Positions 47,932-56,600 of a stretch of DNA of 64,000 nucleotides are shown here, piece by piece. Each line of letters begins with the position of its first letter. The stretch's first letter is position 1. This DNA is from Streptomyces caeruleatus (GTDB lineage: Bacteria > Actinomycetota > Actinomycetes > Streptomycetales > Streptomycetaceae): contig NZ_KQ948929.1 of NCBI RefSeq assembly GCF_001514235.1, forward strand, positions 485,566 to 549,565, in the 5' to 3' direction. The notes beneath the pieces were generated by a model. That model worked only from the letters and a program-made list of their open reading frames with translations, made no database searches and had not been told where the DNA came from. The position numbers and the translations under genes were made by a program.

Positions 47932-49149
47932 ATGCACATGACTTCCCGCCATCAGCGCCAGCTCGGTCGACGCAGGCTCCTCCTCGCCCTCGGCGGCACG
48001 GCGGTGGCCGTTCCCGCCGCGGCCGCCGTGGCCCCGTACGCCCTCGCGGGCACGCCCGAGGACGGCGACACCCGTGCCGCGGCGGCGGCCGCGCTGCCGC
48101 TGACGATCGTCAACGACAGCGGTTCCTTCGGCAACGCGAACGTCCACGTCTACATCGTCGGCAACCAGGACGGCCGCCAGGTACGCGTCACGCCCGACGG
48201 CACCCTCGCGCCGATCGCCCTGTCGGACAACGGACCCGACGGCTTCACCGACTACGCGATCAGCCTGGCCGGCAGTGGCGAGACCCGGCTGTCGCTGCCG
48301 CAGATGTCCGGCCGGATCTATGTGTCGCTCGGCGAGAAGCTCAGGTTCAAGGCCGTCACCGACGGCAACGGCAACGCCGCCCTCCAGTACCCGGCGGGCT
48401 GGGTGACGTCGGACCCCAACTACCCGGTGCTGCACGATTGTGCCGAGTTCACGTACAACGCGGCCGGCATGTTCTGCAACACCACCATGGTCGACATGTT
48501 CAGCGTGCCGCTGAGCATCCGGCTGACCGGCGCCAAGGACCAGACCGCGGGCAGGCTGCGGGCCGGTGGGCGGGCGGCCGCGTTCGCGGCGGTCCGGCAG
48601 GTCGCGGAGTTCGCGCGGCTCGTCGTGGACGACACGCGCGTGATCGCCCCGGGACACGGCCTGGACGCGGGACTGTTCGCCAAGGACTACTTCGCGCCGT
48701 ACATCGACGAGGTGTGGAGCACGTACACCGGGCGGGACCTGAGCGTCACCACCAACGCGGGGACGTTCACCGGGCGGGTGCGCGGTGAGCGGTTCACCTT
48801 CGACGGGCCCGCGCAGGTGTCCTTCGCCAAGCCGTCGACCCGGGACGTGCTGTTCTGCGACGGGAATCTCGCCGCCCCCAACGACGGCACGACCGGCCCC
48901 GTCGCCGCGATCCTCGGCGCCGGCTTCAACCGTTCGACGCTGATCGGCCATCCCGCCCAGCCGACGACCGACGCCGCCACCTTCTACCGGACCGGCCTGA
49001 CCAACCACTACGCCAAGGCCATGCACGCGGCCACCGAGGACGGCAAGGCGTACGGCTTCGCCTTCGACGACGTGGCCGACTTCGCCTCGTACATCCAGGA
49101 CACGGCACCCACGGGGATCCGGCTGACGCTCACGCCGTTCGAGAACTGA
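47932..49149 (+). CDS. Secreted beta-1,3-glucanase, GH64
   Basis: This 405-residue protein has a twin-arginine-type signal peptide (LGRRRLLLALGGTAVAVPAA) and a GH64 catalytic domain: LPLTIVNDSGSFGNANVHVYIVGNQ, LPQMSGRIYVSLGEKL, VLHDCAEFTYN and GFAFDDVADFASYIQDTAP. GH64 enzymes (laminaripentaose-producing type) cleave beta-1,3-glucans such as fungal cell-wall glucan and laminarin. GGGAG lies before the ATG at 47932. The promoter carries two identical LacI-type operators, so it is likely induced by an oligosaccharide through a LacI regulator not adjacent to it. Confidence 0.9.
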   Translation: MHMTSRHQRQLGRRRLLLALGGTAVAVPAAAAVAPYALAGTPEDGDTRAAAAAALPLTIVNDSGSFGNANVHVYIVGNQDGRQVRVTPDGTLAPIALSDNGPDGFTDYAISLAGSGETRLSLPQMSGRIYVSLGEKLRFKAVTDGNGNAALQYPAGWVTSDPNYPVLHDCAEFTYNAAGMFCNTTMVDMFSVPLSIRLTGAKDQTAGRLRAGGRAAAFAAVRQVAEFARLVVDDTRVIAPGHGLDAGLFAKDYFAPYIDEVWSTYTGRDLSVTTNAGTFTGRVRGERFTFDGPAQVSFAKPSTRDVLFCDGNLAAPNDGTTGPVAAILGAGFNRSTLIGHPAQPTTDAATFYRTGLTNHYAKAMHAATEDGKAYGFAFDDVADFASYIQDTAPTGIRLTLTPFEN

Positions 49150-49345
49150 CCCCGCACGCTTCGAGGCCTGGGACGGGCGGTTTCGCCGCGGGCCGGAGAG
49201 GTACTCCGGGTGTCCAGGGGCCGGCAGGTGTTCAGCGGGCTTTCGGCGCCTCCGGATGCAGGGTCCGCTCCGGCGTTGAATGGTGTTAACAGACCCGATG
49301 ACCGCACCGGGCCCGAAGGAAGTCACCCGGATCCGAGGAGCAGAG

Positions 49346-49555
49346 ATGATGCCGACGTCCCAGCCCGAAGCGTCCGGGCCGTCCGGGGATCGCGTGACCC
49401 CGGACGACCTGCTCCACGCCCGCACCGGCACCGATGTGTCGCCCGAGGACATAGTGCTTGCCTCAGGCAAGGACCTCACCCCCCGCAATCTGGAATGGGC
49501 CAAGCGCAAGCTGGCGGACGAGGGCCCCTCCGCCCTCGACAAGCTGCTGCCCTAG
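49346..49555 (+). CDS. Small conserved hypothetical protein
   Basis: This 69-residue acidic protein has an N-terminal unstructured part and a compact repeat-like core, VTPDDLLHARTGTDVSPEDI then VLASGKDLTPRNLEWAKRKL, ending in ALDKLLP. The two halves TPDDLLHARTGTD and SPEDIVLASGKD look like an internal duplication. GAGGAG before the ATG is a good site. Function unknown. Confidence 0.7.
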   Translation: MMPTSQPEASGPSGDRVTPDDLLHARTGTDVSPEDIVLASGKDLTPRNLEWAKRKLADEGPSALDKLLP

Positions 49556-49567
49556 CCCAGCCCGGCC

Positions 49568-50752
49568 TCACCGTCCGGAATCCGCGCGAGTCGACCCCGG
49601 GTGCGTGTCGGCACCCGGGGCGGCCGTCTGCGCGTCCAGGCACAGCACCGGCACCCGCTGTACGAGGTTGTTGGCGAAGCCTCCGCGGTTCCACCGCGGC
49701 TCCAGGGGCTGCGTCCGGCCCTCGGCGTCGGTCGCCCGGGCGCTCAGCACGTACTCGCCGGGCAGCGCCGTCCAGCTGTGCCGCCACCGGCGCCACGCCC
49801 ACCGGTGCCCGCCGTCCGGATCCAGCCCGGCCTCCTGCCAGGAGCGCCCCGCGTCGGTGCTGACCTCGACACGCGTCACCGGAGCCCCTCCTGACCAGGC
49901 GCGTCCCTCCAGGGGCACCGGGCCGGGCCGGACCACCCGGGTCCGGGACATGAAGTCGGGGAAGCCCGGCGGGACGAGCAGGGCGCGGGGGGCGATGCGG
50001 GTGACCGGCTCGCCCTCGTCCTCGGGCTCCTGGCGCAGCCGGTACGCCACGGCCTGCTGGAACCCCCGGAACGGCTCCTCGGCGACGGCGATGTCGCGCA
50101 GCCACTTCACGTGCGCCATGCCGTACCAGCCGGGCACGACCAGCCGGAGCGGCCGGCCGTGCTGCGGGGGCAGCGGGGCGCCGTTCATCGCGTACGCCAC
50201 CAGCACCTCGGGGTCGTCGCCTGTGGCCACTTCCACGGGGAGCGCGCGCCGGTAGTCCTGCTGGACACCGCGTTCGACCCCGTGGTCGGCGCCGGTGAAG
50301 ACGACGTCGACCGCGTCCGTTCCGACTCCGGCCTCGGCGAGCAGCAGCCGTAGCGGTACGCCCGTCCACTCGGCGGTCCCGACGGCCTCGACGAGCCAGG
50401 GCTGGCTGACCGGCCGGGGCGTCAGCAGGGCCCGGCCGTTGCCCGCGCACTCCAGCGTGACCCTGGTGGTGACCTGCGGGAACGCCCTCAGGTCGGCCAG
50501 GTCGAGACGGAGCGGTCGGCGGACGTGGCCGCCGAGGGTCAGGCGCCAGGGGGTGTCGTCGGGGACGTACGGGATGTCGTAGTGGGTCAGGACGTAGTGC
50601 AGTCCGGGCGGGGTGAGGTCGTGGCGCAGGGCTTCGAGCGGCAGGCCGTGGTTGCGGGTCGCGAGCGCCAGTTCGTCCCGGCCGATGCCCTCGTCCGGGG
50701 CGGCCAGCCGGGCCGGTGCGCTCGTGTCGAGGAGTCGATGCCGATGCCCCAT
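49568..50752 (-). CDS. Sulfite-oxidase-like molybdopterin enzyme
   Basis: This 394-residue protein has the sulfite-oxidase molybdenum domain (residues about 50-250) with the Mo-ligating Cys in VTLECAGNGR and GRPLRLVVPGWYGMAHVKWL, followed by the Mo-co dimerisation beta-sandwich (about 270-375; VEVSTDAGRSWQEA). There is no heme domain or signal peptide, so it is a cytoplasmic enzyme of the bacterial sulfite oxidase/SorA-like group; the true substrate is uncertain. The ATG at 50752 has a GATAAT 6 bases upstream and no ribosome site, suggesting a leaderless message. Confidence 0.83.
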   Translation of the reverse strand: MGHRHRLLDTSAPARLAAPDEGIGRDELALATRNHGLPLEALRHDLTPPGLHYVLTHYDIPYVPDDTPWRLTLGGHVRRPLRLDLADLRAFPQVTTRVTLECAGNGRALLTPRPVSQPWLVEAVGTAEWTGVPLRLLLAEAGVGTDAVDVVFTGADHGVERGVQQDYRRALPVEVATGDDPEVLVAYAMNGAPLPPQHGRPLRLVVPGWYGMAHVKWLRDIAVAEEPFRGFQQAVAYRLRQEPEDEGEPVTRIAPRALLVPPGFPDFMSRTRVVRPGPVPLEGRAWSGGAPVTRVEVSTDAGRSWQEAGLDPDGGHRWAWRRWRHSWTALPGEYVLSARATDAEGRTQPLEPRWNRGGFANNLVQRVPVLCLDAQTAAPGADTHPGSTRADSGR

Positions 50753-50758
50753 ACCAGC

Positions 50759-50764
50759 ATTATC
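50759..50764 (-). promoter_or_regulatory. -10 element of the molybdoenzyme gene
   Basis: GATAAT on the reverse strand lies 6 bases before the ATG at 50752, so transcription should start at the A of the start codon. No clear -35 is seen. Confidence 0.4.
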
Positions 50765-50909
50765 GACCCATATGCACGGCACCGCGCCGGGCCGTCGCGA
50801 CCTCCTCGACGACAGGCACAACTTCCGCTCGCGCTGCGGCACTTCACCCGGGCGATGGTTGCCGGCTCACCCTTTCGGAAGGGGGCGCGCGGCTGTCAGA
50901 CTCCTGAAG

Positions 50910-52313
50910 GTGCCCGACTTCGACATGCTCGTCATCGGATCCGGTCCGGGTGGCCAGAAGGCCGCCATCGCCGCGGCCAAGCTGGGCCGCCGGGTCGCCG
51001 TCGTCGACCGCCCCGACATGGTGGGCGGCGTCTCCATCCACACCGGGACCATCCCCTCCAAGACCCTGCGCGAGGCGGTGCTGTACCTGACCGGCCTCAC
51101 CCAGCGCGATCTGTACGGGCAGAGCTACCGGCTCAAGGAGGACATCACCGTCGCCGACCTGACCGCCCGCACCCAGCACGTGGTCGGCCGTGAGGTGGAC
51201 GTCATCCGCAGCCAGCTCTCCCGCAACCACGTCAACCTGTACGCCGGGACGGGCCGCTTCGTCGATCCGCACACGGTCGCGTTGCGCGAGGTCACCGGCC
51301 ATGAGCGGCTTCTGACCGCCGAGCACGTCGTCATCGCCACCGGCACCCGGCCCGCGCGGCCCGGCAGTGTTGAGTTCGACGGGCGGACGATCATCGACTC
51401 CGACACCGTCCTGGCGCTGGACCGGGTGCCGCGCTCCATGGTCATCGTCGGTGCCGGGGTCATCGGCATGGAGTACGCCTCGATGTTCGCCGCGCTCGGC
51501 AGCAGGATCACCGTGGTCGAGAAGCGCGCCGGGATGCTCGACATGTGCGACGTCGAGGTGATCGAGTCGCTCAAGTACCACCTGCGGGACCTCGCCGTGA
51601 CGTTCCGCTTCGGGGAGACGGTCGCGGCGGTCGAACAGCACCCCCGGAGCACGCTGACCATCCTGGAGAGCGGCAAGAAGATCCCGGCCGAGGCGGTGAT
51701 GTACTCGGCGGGCCGGCAGGGGCTCACCGACGAGCTGGACCTGGACCGGGCCGGGCTCACGGCGGACGCGCGCGGGCGGATCACGGTCGACGAGCACTAC
51801 CGCACCGAGGTACCGCACATCTACGCCGTCGGCGACGTCATCGGCTTCCCGGCGCTGGCCGCGACGTCGATGGAGCAGGGCCGGGCGGCGGCGTACCACG
51901 CCTTCGGGGAGCCCGTCGGCCGGATGCACAACCTCCAGCCGATCGGCATCTACACCATCCCGGAGATCAGTTTCGTGGGCCGGACCGAGGACCAGCTCAC
52001 CGAGGACCGGGTGCCCTTCGAGGTGGGCATCTCCCGCTATCGCGAGCTGGCCCGCGGGCAGATCATCGGTGACTCGCACGGCATGCTGAAGCTGCTGGTC
52101 TCGCCGCAGGACCGCACGCTGCTCGGGGTGCACTGCTTCGGTACGGGGGCGACGGAGCTCATCCACATCGGGCAGTCGGTGATGGGGTGCGGCGGAACGG
52201 TCGACTATCTGGTCGACGCCGTCTTCAACTACCCGACGCTGGCGGAGTCCTACAAGGTCGCGGCGCTCGACGCCACGAACAGGCTGCGGCAGATCGACCG
52301 GCTGGGAGACTGA
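50910..52313 (+). CDS. sthA: Soluble NAD(P)+ transhydrogenase (SthA type)
   Basis: This 467-residue flavoprotein of the pyridine nucleotide-disulfide oxidoreductase family starts with MLVIGSGPGGQKAAIAAAKLG (FAD site), has VIVGAGVIGMEYASMFAALG (NAD(P) site) and YAVGDVIGFPALA, and ends with a dimerisation domain. Where disulfide reductases have CxxxxC it reads GGVSIHTGTIPSK, with no Cys, as expected for a transhydrogenase. It equilibrates NADPH and NADH. The GTG at 50910 or an ATG at 50925 may be the start. The stop codon is part of the terminator stem. Confidence 0.83.
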   Translation: MPDFDMLVIGSGPGGQKAAIAAAKLGRRVAVVDRPDMVGGVSIHTGTIPSKTLREAVLYLTGLTQRDLYGQSYRLKEDITVADLTARTQHVVGREVDVIRSQLSRNHVNLYAGTGRFVDPHTVALREVTGHERLLTAEHVVIATGTRPARPGSVEFDGRTIIDSDTVLALDRVPRSMVIVGAGVIGMEYASMFAALGSRITVVEKRAGMLDMCDVEVIESLKYHLRDLAVTFRFGETVAAVEQHPRSTLTILESGKKIPAEAVMYSAGRQGLTDELDLDRAGLTADARGRITVDEHYRTEVPHIYAVGDVIGFPALAATSMEQGRAAAYHAFGEPVGRMHNLQPIGIYTIPEISFVGRTEDQLTEDRVPFEVGISRYRELARGQIIGDSHGMLKLLVSPQDRTLLGVHCFGTGATELIHIGQSVMGCGGTVDYLVDAVFNYPTLAESYKVAALDATNRLRQIDRLGD

Positions 52314-52334
52314 AAGGGGCGAAGCCCCCTTTCA
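52311..52334 (+). terminator. Terminator including the sthA stop codon
   Basis: TGAAAGGGG and CCCCTTTCA form a 9-bp stem; the TGA is the stop codon at 52311-52313. The common intergenic repeat begins at its right arm. Confidence 0.65.
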
Positions 52335-52400
52335 GGGGCGCGGGGCTGTATCGATGTGCGGCTCCGCCGCGTGGGCGCGACCAGCCACACACGGCCGGCA
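52334..52400. repeat. Streptomyces-type intergenic repeat
   Basis: The segment with GGGGCGCGGGGCTGTATCGA and GTGCGGCTCCGCCGC followed by GTGGGCGCGACCAGCCAC looks like a short repeat that I recall as frequent between genes in Streptomyces chromosomes. It contains the small hairpin GCGGC-TCC-GCCGC. Function unknown. The identification rests on memory, not on a search. Confidence 0.55.
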
Positions 52401-52421
52401 CCCGCCAGACGGGAGCAACCC

Positions 52422-52910
52422 CTACGGCGCCCCGCGCTCCGGCGACTCCACCACATGCACAGCCGCCTCCTCCGCACCGGCCGCCCCGCCATCGACACCG
52501 ACATCGGAGGCGACCTCATCCTTCGTGGTGTCGGAATGAGCGCCCTCGTCGGGGGCGACCAGGCGACCCGCCCGCTCCGCGCCCGCCTGGGGATCGACGG
52601 GCTCGCCCTCGCCGCCCGGCAGGTCGCCGACGTCGTCGCCGGCGGGCTCGGTCACGTCGGGGACCTCCTGCGCCAGCCGTTCGTCGAGGGTCTCGCCGGC
52701 GTGCTGTTCGGCGGCCGTGGTGCCGTGCTTGGTCACGCCGAGCGGCTTCTCCGGCGGGGAGTAGCCCTCGTCGAGGGTGTCGTCGTAGGTCCGCTCGTCC
52801 ACGGCGTCCTGAAGGTCGAGCGGTGCCGCGTCCTGCTGTTCCTCGTTGCTTCCGGTGGGCTGGTACGCGTCGTCGGCCATCGGCTCTGCGGGCGTGTGTT
52901 CGGTGCCCAT
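52422..52910 (-). CDS. DUF5709 acidic protein
   Basis: This 162-residue very acidic protein carries the DUF5709 core: APLDLQDAVDERTYDDTLDEGYSPPE then LDERLAQEVPDV. The rest is Asp/Glu/Gly/Ala-rich and probably disordered. Such proteins are common in actinobacteria and have no known function; stress induction has been noted for similar ones. GGGAGGCAG before the ATG at 52910 is a good ribosome site. Confidence 0.75.
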   Translation of the reverse strand: MGTEHTPAEPMADDAYQPTGSNEEQQDAAPLDLQDAVDERTYDDTLDEGYSPPEKPLGVTKHGTTAAEQHAGETLDERLAQEVPDVTEPAGDDVGDLPGGEGEPVDPQAGAERAGRLVAPDEGAHSDTTKDEVASDVGVDGGAAGAEEAAVHVVESPERGAP

Positions 52911-53226
52911 GACTGCCTCCCTCGCTCGCGCGGTCGGCTGATTGCGGTGCTGCATGTCCTGAACCGCGTTTCCCGTTGCGCGTGGTCCAACCCCGCAAGA
53001 TCGCACGGCTCTTGAAGCATCAAAGGGTGTGGCTATCATCACCTGCACACACGGTGTGACTGCACGGCAACGCAACGGCGTACAGTGTCCGCCACCCGTT
53101 CCGCTCCGCCGCCCCTGACCCGAGGTCATCCCTCCCCGGTTTCGTGGCGTTGTTTCACCCCCCACCCCCCTTACGTCGTCGGGCCCGTCCGCCCGCACGT
53201 CGTGCAAGACGGAAAGCAGCGCATCC
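52911..53226. other. Divergent intergenic region before the permease gene
   Basis: This 316-bp region holds the promoter and operator at 53012-53058 and a long C-rich leader (53090-53180) before the permease gene. No gene is supported. Confidence 0.5.
53012..53058 (+). promoter_or_regulatory. Promoter with operator at the start site, for the permease operon
   Basis: TTGAAG at 53012-53017 and TATCAT at 53034-53039 are 16 bases apart, giving a predicted start near 53046. The inverted repeat CACAC-ACG-GTGTG occupies 53046-53058, exactly where a repressor would block initiation. Confidence 0.5.
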
Positions 53227-54699
53227 ATGAGCAACAACAGGGGCAGAGGGCTGCAGGCCAACGCCCTCGGTACGTTCGACACGGTGGTGATGGCGGTCGC
53301 GGGCAGCGCCCCCGCGTACTCGATCGCCGCGACCACGGCGGTGCTCGTCTCGGCGGTCGGACTGGCCAGTCCGGCCGCGTTGCTGTACTGCGCGATACCG
53401 ATGCTGGGCATCGCGCTGGCCTTCAGCTACCTCAGCCGGATCGACGTGAACGCGGGCGCCAGTTACTCCTGGGTGGGACGTACGCTGCATCCCTTTCTGG
53501 GGTTCATCAGCGGCTGGGCGCTGGTGATCTCGGCGACCATCTTCATGGTGGCGGGTTCACTGCCGGCCGGGTCGATGACGCTGGCCCTCTTCGACGAGGA
53601 ACTCGCCGACAGCACCGCGCTGTCGACGCTGGTCGGCGCCGGCTGGTTCCTGATCATGCTGGCGGTGGTGCTGGGCGGCGCGCGGCTCACGGTGCGGGCG
53701 CAGCTGGTGATGTCCGGTGTGGAGCTGGCGATACTGGCCCTGTTCGCCGTCCTCGCCCTTCTCCACGCCGACAACGCCCGGGCGTTCGACTGGTCCTGGC
53801 TCGGCTTCGGGCACTTCGACGGGGTGTCGGGGTTCGCGTCGGGGGCGCTGATCGCGGCGTTCTACTACTGGGGCTGGGACGTGACCAGCAACCTCAGTGA
53901 GGAGACCCGCAACAGCCGTCGTACGACCGGCCTCGCGGGGCTCATCGGGGTGGGCATCGTGTTCCTCCTCTTCGAGGTGTTCACGATCGCGGTGAACGTC
54001 ATCCTGTCCGCGCGGCAGATCCAGGACAACGACGCCAACGTGCTGGCCGTGCTCGGCGAGGAGGTCTGGCCGGGCTGGGGCGGCAAGTTGCTGGTCGTGG
54101 CGGTGATGCTGTCCACGATCGCCACCCTGGAGACCACGCTCATCCAGGTCACGCGTTCGCTGTTCGCGATGGGCCGGGACCGTACGATGCCGTCCGCGCT
54201 GGGCCGGGTGCACCGCCGTTGGAACACGCCCTGGGTGGCCGTCGCGGTGGTCGGAGTGGTGGCGCTGGCGATGTTCATCGCCTCCAACCTCCTGGGCACG
54301 GTGGGCGACATCCTCTCCGACGCCATCTCGGCGATGGGGCTCCAGATCGCCGTGTACTACGGGCTGACGGGGCTCGCGGTGGTCGTCGCCTACCGCAGGA
54401 TGCTGCTGAAGTCGGTGGGCAACTTCGTGTTCGGCGGCCTGTGGCCGTTGTTCGGGGCCCTGTTCATGTTCTGGATCTTCGTCGAGTCGCTGGGCGAGCT
54501 GAGCGCCTCCGCCATCGCGATCGGCGTGGGCGGTCTCGCGGCCGGGCTGATCCCGATGCTCTGGTACTGGCGGCAGGGCAGCGACTACTACCGGCCGGCC
54601 AAGCTGGACGCCGCGCGAACCGTGGAGGCGGACTACGTGCCGGCCGGTGCGGGCGGCAGCGACTCCCTTGTCCACGAGGGTCTTCCCACCGACTTCTGA
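53227..54699 (+). CDS. Amino-acid/polyamine permease, APC family
   Basis: This 490-residue protein has about 12 membrane helices, starting with TVVMAVAGSAPAYSIAATTA, the consensus helix 1 of APC transporters, and containing AFYYWGWDVTSNLSEETRN in helix 6, typical of the basic amino acid/polyamine subgroup. It probably imports an amino acid or amine by proton symport. GGAAAG before the ATG. The next gene starts 11 bp after its stop, so both are in one operon under the promoter at 53012. Confidence 0.87.
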   Translation: MSNNRGRGLQANALGTFDTVVMAVAGSAPAYSIAATTAVLVSAVGLASPAALLYCAIPMLGIALAFSYLSRIDVNAGASYSWVGRTLHPFLGFISGWALVISATIFMVAGSLPAGSMTLALFDEELADSTALSTLVGAGWFLIMLAVVLGGARLTVRAQLVMSGVELAILALFAVLALLHADNARAFDWSWLGFGHFDGVSGFASGALIAAFYYWGWDVTSNLSEETRNSRRTTGLAGLIGVGIVFLLFEVFTIAVNVILSARQIQDNDANVLAVLGEEVWPGWGGKLLVVAVMLSTIATLETTLIQVTRSLFAMGRDRTMPSALGRVHRRWNTPWVAVAVVGVVALAMFIASNLLGTVGDILSDAISAMGLQIAVYYGLTGLAVVVAYRRMLLKSVGNFVFGGLWPLFGALFMFWIFVESLGELSASAIAIGVGGLAAGLIPMLWYWRQGSDYYRPAKLDAARTVEADYVPAGAGGSDSLVHEGLPTDF

Positions 54700-54710
54700 G
54701 GGAGTCCTCG

Positions 54711-55670
54711 ATGGCGAAAGACCGCTTCGCTCCCGACTTCGACCCCGACTGCGGTGACGCCGCGCTGACCCGCGCCCGGCAGGACATCGTCATCGGCCGC
54801 TGGCAGGGGCTGCGGGAGCTGCTGCGGGTCACCGGTCCGAACTGGCTGGCCCGCGGCCACCGGACCCGGCTGCTCGCCCAGGCCTGTGCGAGCAGTTCGA
54901 CGTCGGAGTCGTGGCTGGCCGCCGAGCCGCACAGCGCCGACGCGCTGGTGCTGCGGGCGGCGACGGAGACGGCCCGGGCGTTCAACCTGGCGATCACCGC
55001 GGGCCGGGGTGTACCGATCGACCGGCAGCGCATCGACAGCGCGGTGCTGTCGTGCCTCGGGGCCGCCGACGCCTACCCGGACGACCCGACCCCGTGGATC
55101 TCGCTGATCTCCGTCGCCCGGCTGTATCCGTCGGGCGTACGGCGACAGGAACTGGCCCGCTGGTGGGACGAGTTGCACCAGCGCGACCCGTACAGCGTCG
55201 AGGGACATCTCCAGGTGCTGCACTACTACTCGGCGCGCTGGCACGGCACCCACGGTCTGATGTACGACTTCGCCCGCGACGCGGCCGGGGTAGCACCGTC
55301 CGGCTGTCCGCTGCCGGTGCTCGTGCAGTACGCGCGGGTCGAGGAGTTCCGCTACGCGCTGGACGCGGCCAGGGGCCGGCACGCCTCGATGGGGCTGGGG
55401 CAGCACTGGAGCAATGACGGCGCCGTCAGCGACGTCCGCCGCACCTGGGAGCGCTGGATCACCGGCCGTACGGACGACGGCTTCGCCCCCGGCGAGCTGC
55501 GCGACGTCAACCACCTGGCGCACGCGGCCTGTTACGCGGGGGCCCACGACATCGCCGCGGCGCTGTTCCGGATGCTGGAACGCCGGGCCACACGGGCTCC
55601 GTGGGCCTACACCGGCGATCCGGACAAGCAGTTCATCAGGTGGCGCAAGGAGGTGGGGGTGCGCGGCTGA
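54711..55670 (+). CDS. Hypothetical protein in the permease operon
   Basis: This 319-residue helical protein has no family I recognise. It lacks signal peptide and membrane helices; repeated helical segments (LGAADAYPDDPTPWISLISV, WWDELHQRDPYSVEGHLQVL) resemble TPR-like repeats. The C terminus is basic. GAGGGAG before the ATG, directly after the permease stop, shows translational linkage. It abuts the convergent proteasome gene with no gap. Confidence 0.65.
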   Translation: MAKDRFAPDFDPDCGDAALTRARQDIVIGRWQGLRELLRVTGPNWLARGHRTRLLAQACASSSTSESWLAAEPHSADALVLRAATETARAFNLAITAGRGVPIDRQRIDSAVLSCLGAADAYPDDPTPWISLISVARLYPSGVRRQELARWWDELHQRDPYSVEGHLQVLHYYSARWHGTHGLMYDFARDAAGVAPSGCPLPVLVQYARVEEFRYALDAARGRHASMGLGQHWSNDGAVSDVRRTWERWITGRTDDGFAPGELRDVNHLAHAACYAGAHDIAAALFRMLERRATRAPWAYTGDPDKQFIRWRKEVGVRG

Positions 55671-56525
55671 TCACGGCATGGCGTTCGGCCCGTCCGGCCG
55701 GCCGAGGCGCTGTGCGACCATCTCGCGGCTCAGTTCCCCGGTCTCCGACTCGGGCAGCCGCTCGAATCCGTCCTCGGTGATGACCGAAACGGTCGGGAAG
55801 ATACGGCGGTTGAGGTCCGGTCCGCCGGTCGCCGAGTCGTCGTCGGCCGCGTCGTACAGCGCGTGCAGCGCGGCCAGCGCCGCCTCGTGCCGGGACATCC
55901 CCGCGCGGAACAGCTTCTTGAGGGCGCCGCGGGCGTACGGCGAGCCGGAACCCTCGGCGTGGAAGTCGTACTTCTCGTAGGGTCCGCCGGTGATCTCGAA
56001 GTCGAAGATGCGTCCGCGTGCGCCCTCGGGTGCCTTGGCGTCGTAGCCGGCGAGGAGCGGTACGACGGCGAGGCCCTGCATGGCCTGGCCGAGGTTCTGG
56101 CGGATCATGCCGGCCAAACGGTTCGCCTTCGCCTTGAGGGTCATCGGGATGCCCTCGATCTTCTCGAAGTGCTTCAGCTCGACCTGGTACAGCTTCACCA
56201 TGTCCAGCGCTAGTCCGACGGTGCCCGCGAAGGCGACGGCGGTGTAGTCGTCCGCGGGGTGGACCTTCTCCAGGTCGCGCTGGGCGATGAGGTTGCCCAT
56301 GGTGGCCCTGCGGTCGCCGGCGATCAGTACGCCGTCGCGGTAGGTGAGGGCCAGGACCGTGGTGCCGTGCGGGAAGCGGTCGGGGGCCGCGCGGACGCCG
56401 TCGGGAAAGGGGCGGCGCATGGGCAGCAGGCCCGGCCGGTGTGCCGTCAGGAACTCGGTGAAGGACGAGGATCCCGGAGTGAGGAACTCCTCCCCCAACC
56501 GCCCGTCGTGCTCACTGCTCGTCAT
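55671..56525 (-). CDS. prcB: Orphan proteasome beta subunit (PrcB paralogue)
   Basis: This 284-residue protein has a propeptide of 54 residues ending RFPHG and the self-cleavage site before T55 in HGTTVLAL. In mature numbering T1, D17 (AGDRRATMGN) and K33 (LEKV) of the active site are all present, as are SGSPYARG and the closing YDAADDDSATGGPDL. It is therefore predicted to be an active N-terminal-Thr protease of the 20S core. Unusually, there is no prcA, pup, dop or ATPase gene next to it, and the propeptide core FLTPGSSSFTEFL is conserved. It is probably a second copy besides the canonical prcBA locus elsewhere in the genome (inference). Confidence 0.85.
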   Translation of the reverse strand: MTSSEHDGRLGEEFLTPGSSSFTEFLTAHRPGLLPMRRPFPDGVRAAPDRFPHGTTVLALTYRDGVLIAGDRRATMGNLIAQRDLEKVHPADDYTAVAFAGTVGLALDMVKLYQVELKHFEKIEGIPMTLKAKANRLAGMIRQNLGQAMQGLAVVPLLAGYDAKAPEGARGRIFDFEITGGPYEKYDFHAEGSGSPYARGALKKLFRAGMSRHEAALAALHALYDAADDDSATGGPDLNRRIFPTVSVITEDGFERLPESETGELSREMVAQRLGRPDGPNAMP

Positions 56526-56600
56526 GGCGCTCCCCCTCCTGCGTCCGGCCGACAACCGGACTCCTACCTGAACCGGGCGACCGGGAAACGCCTTTCACGC

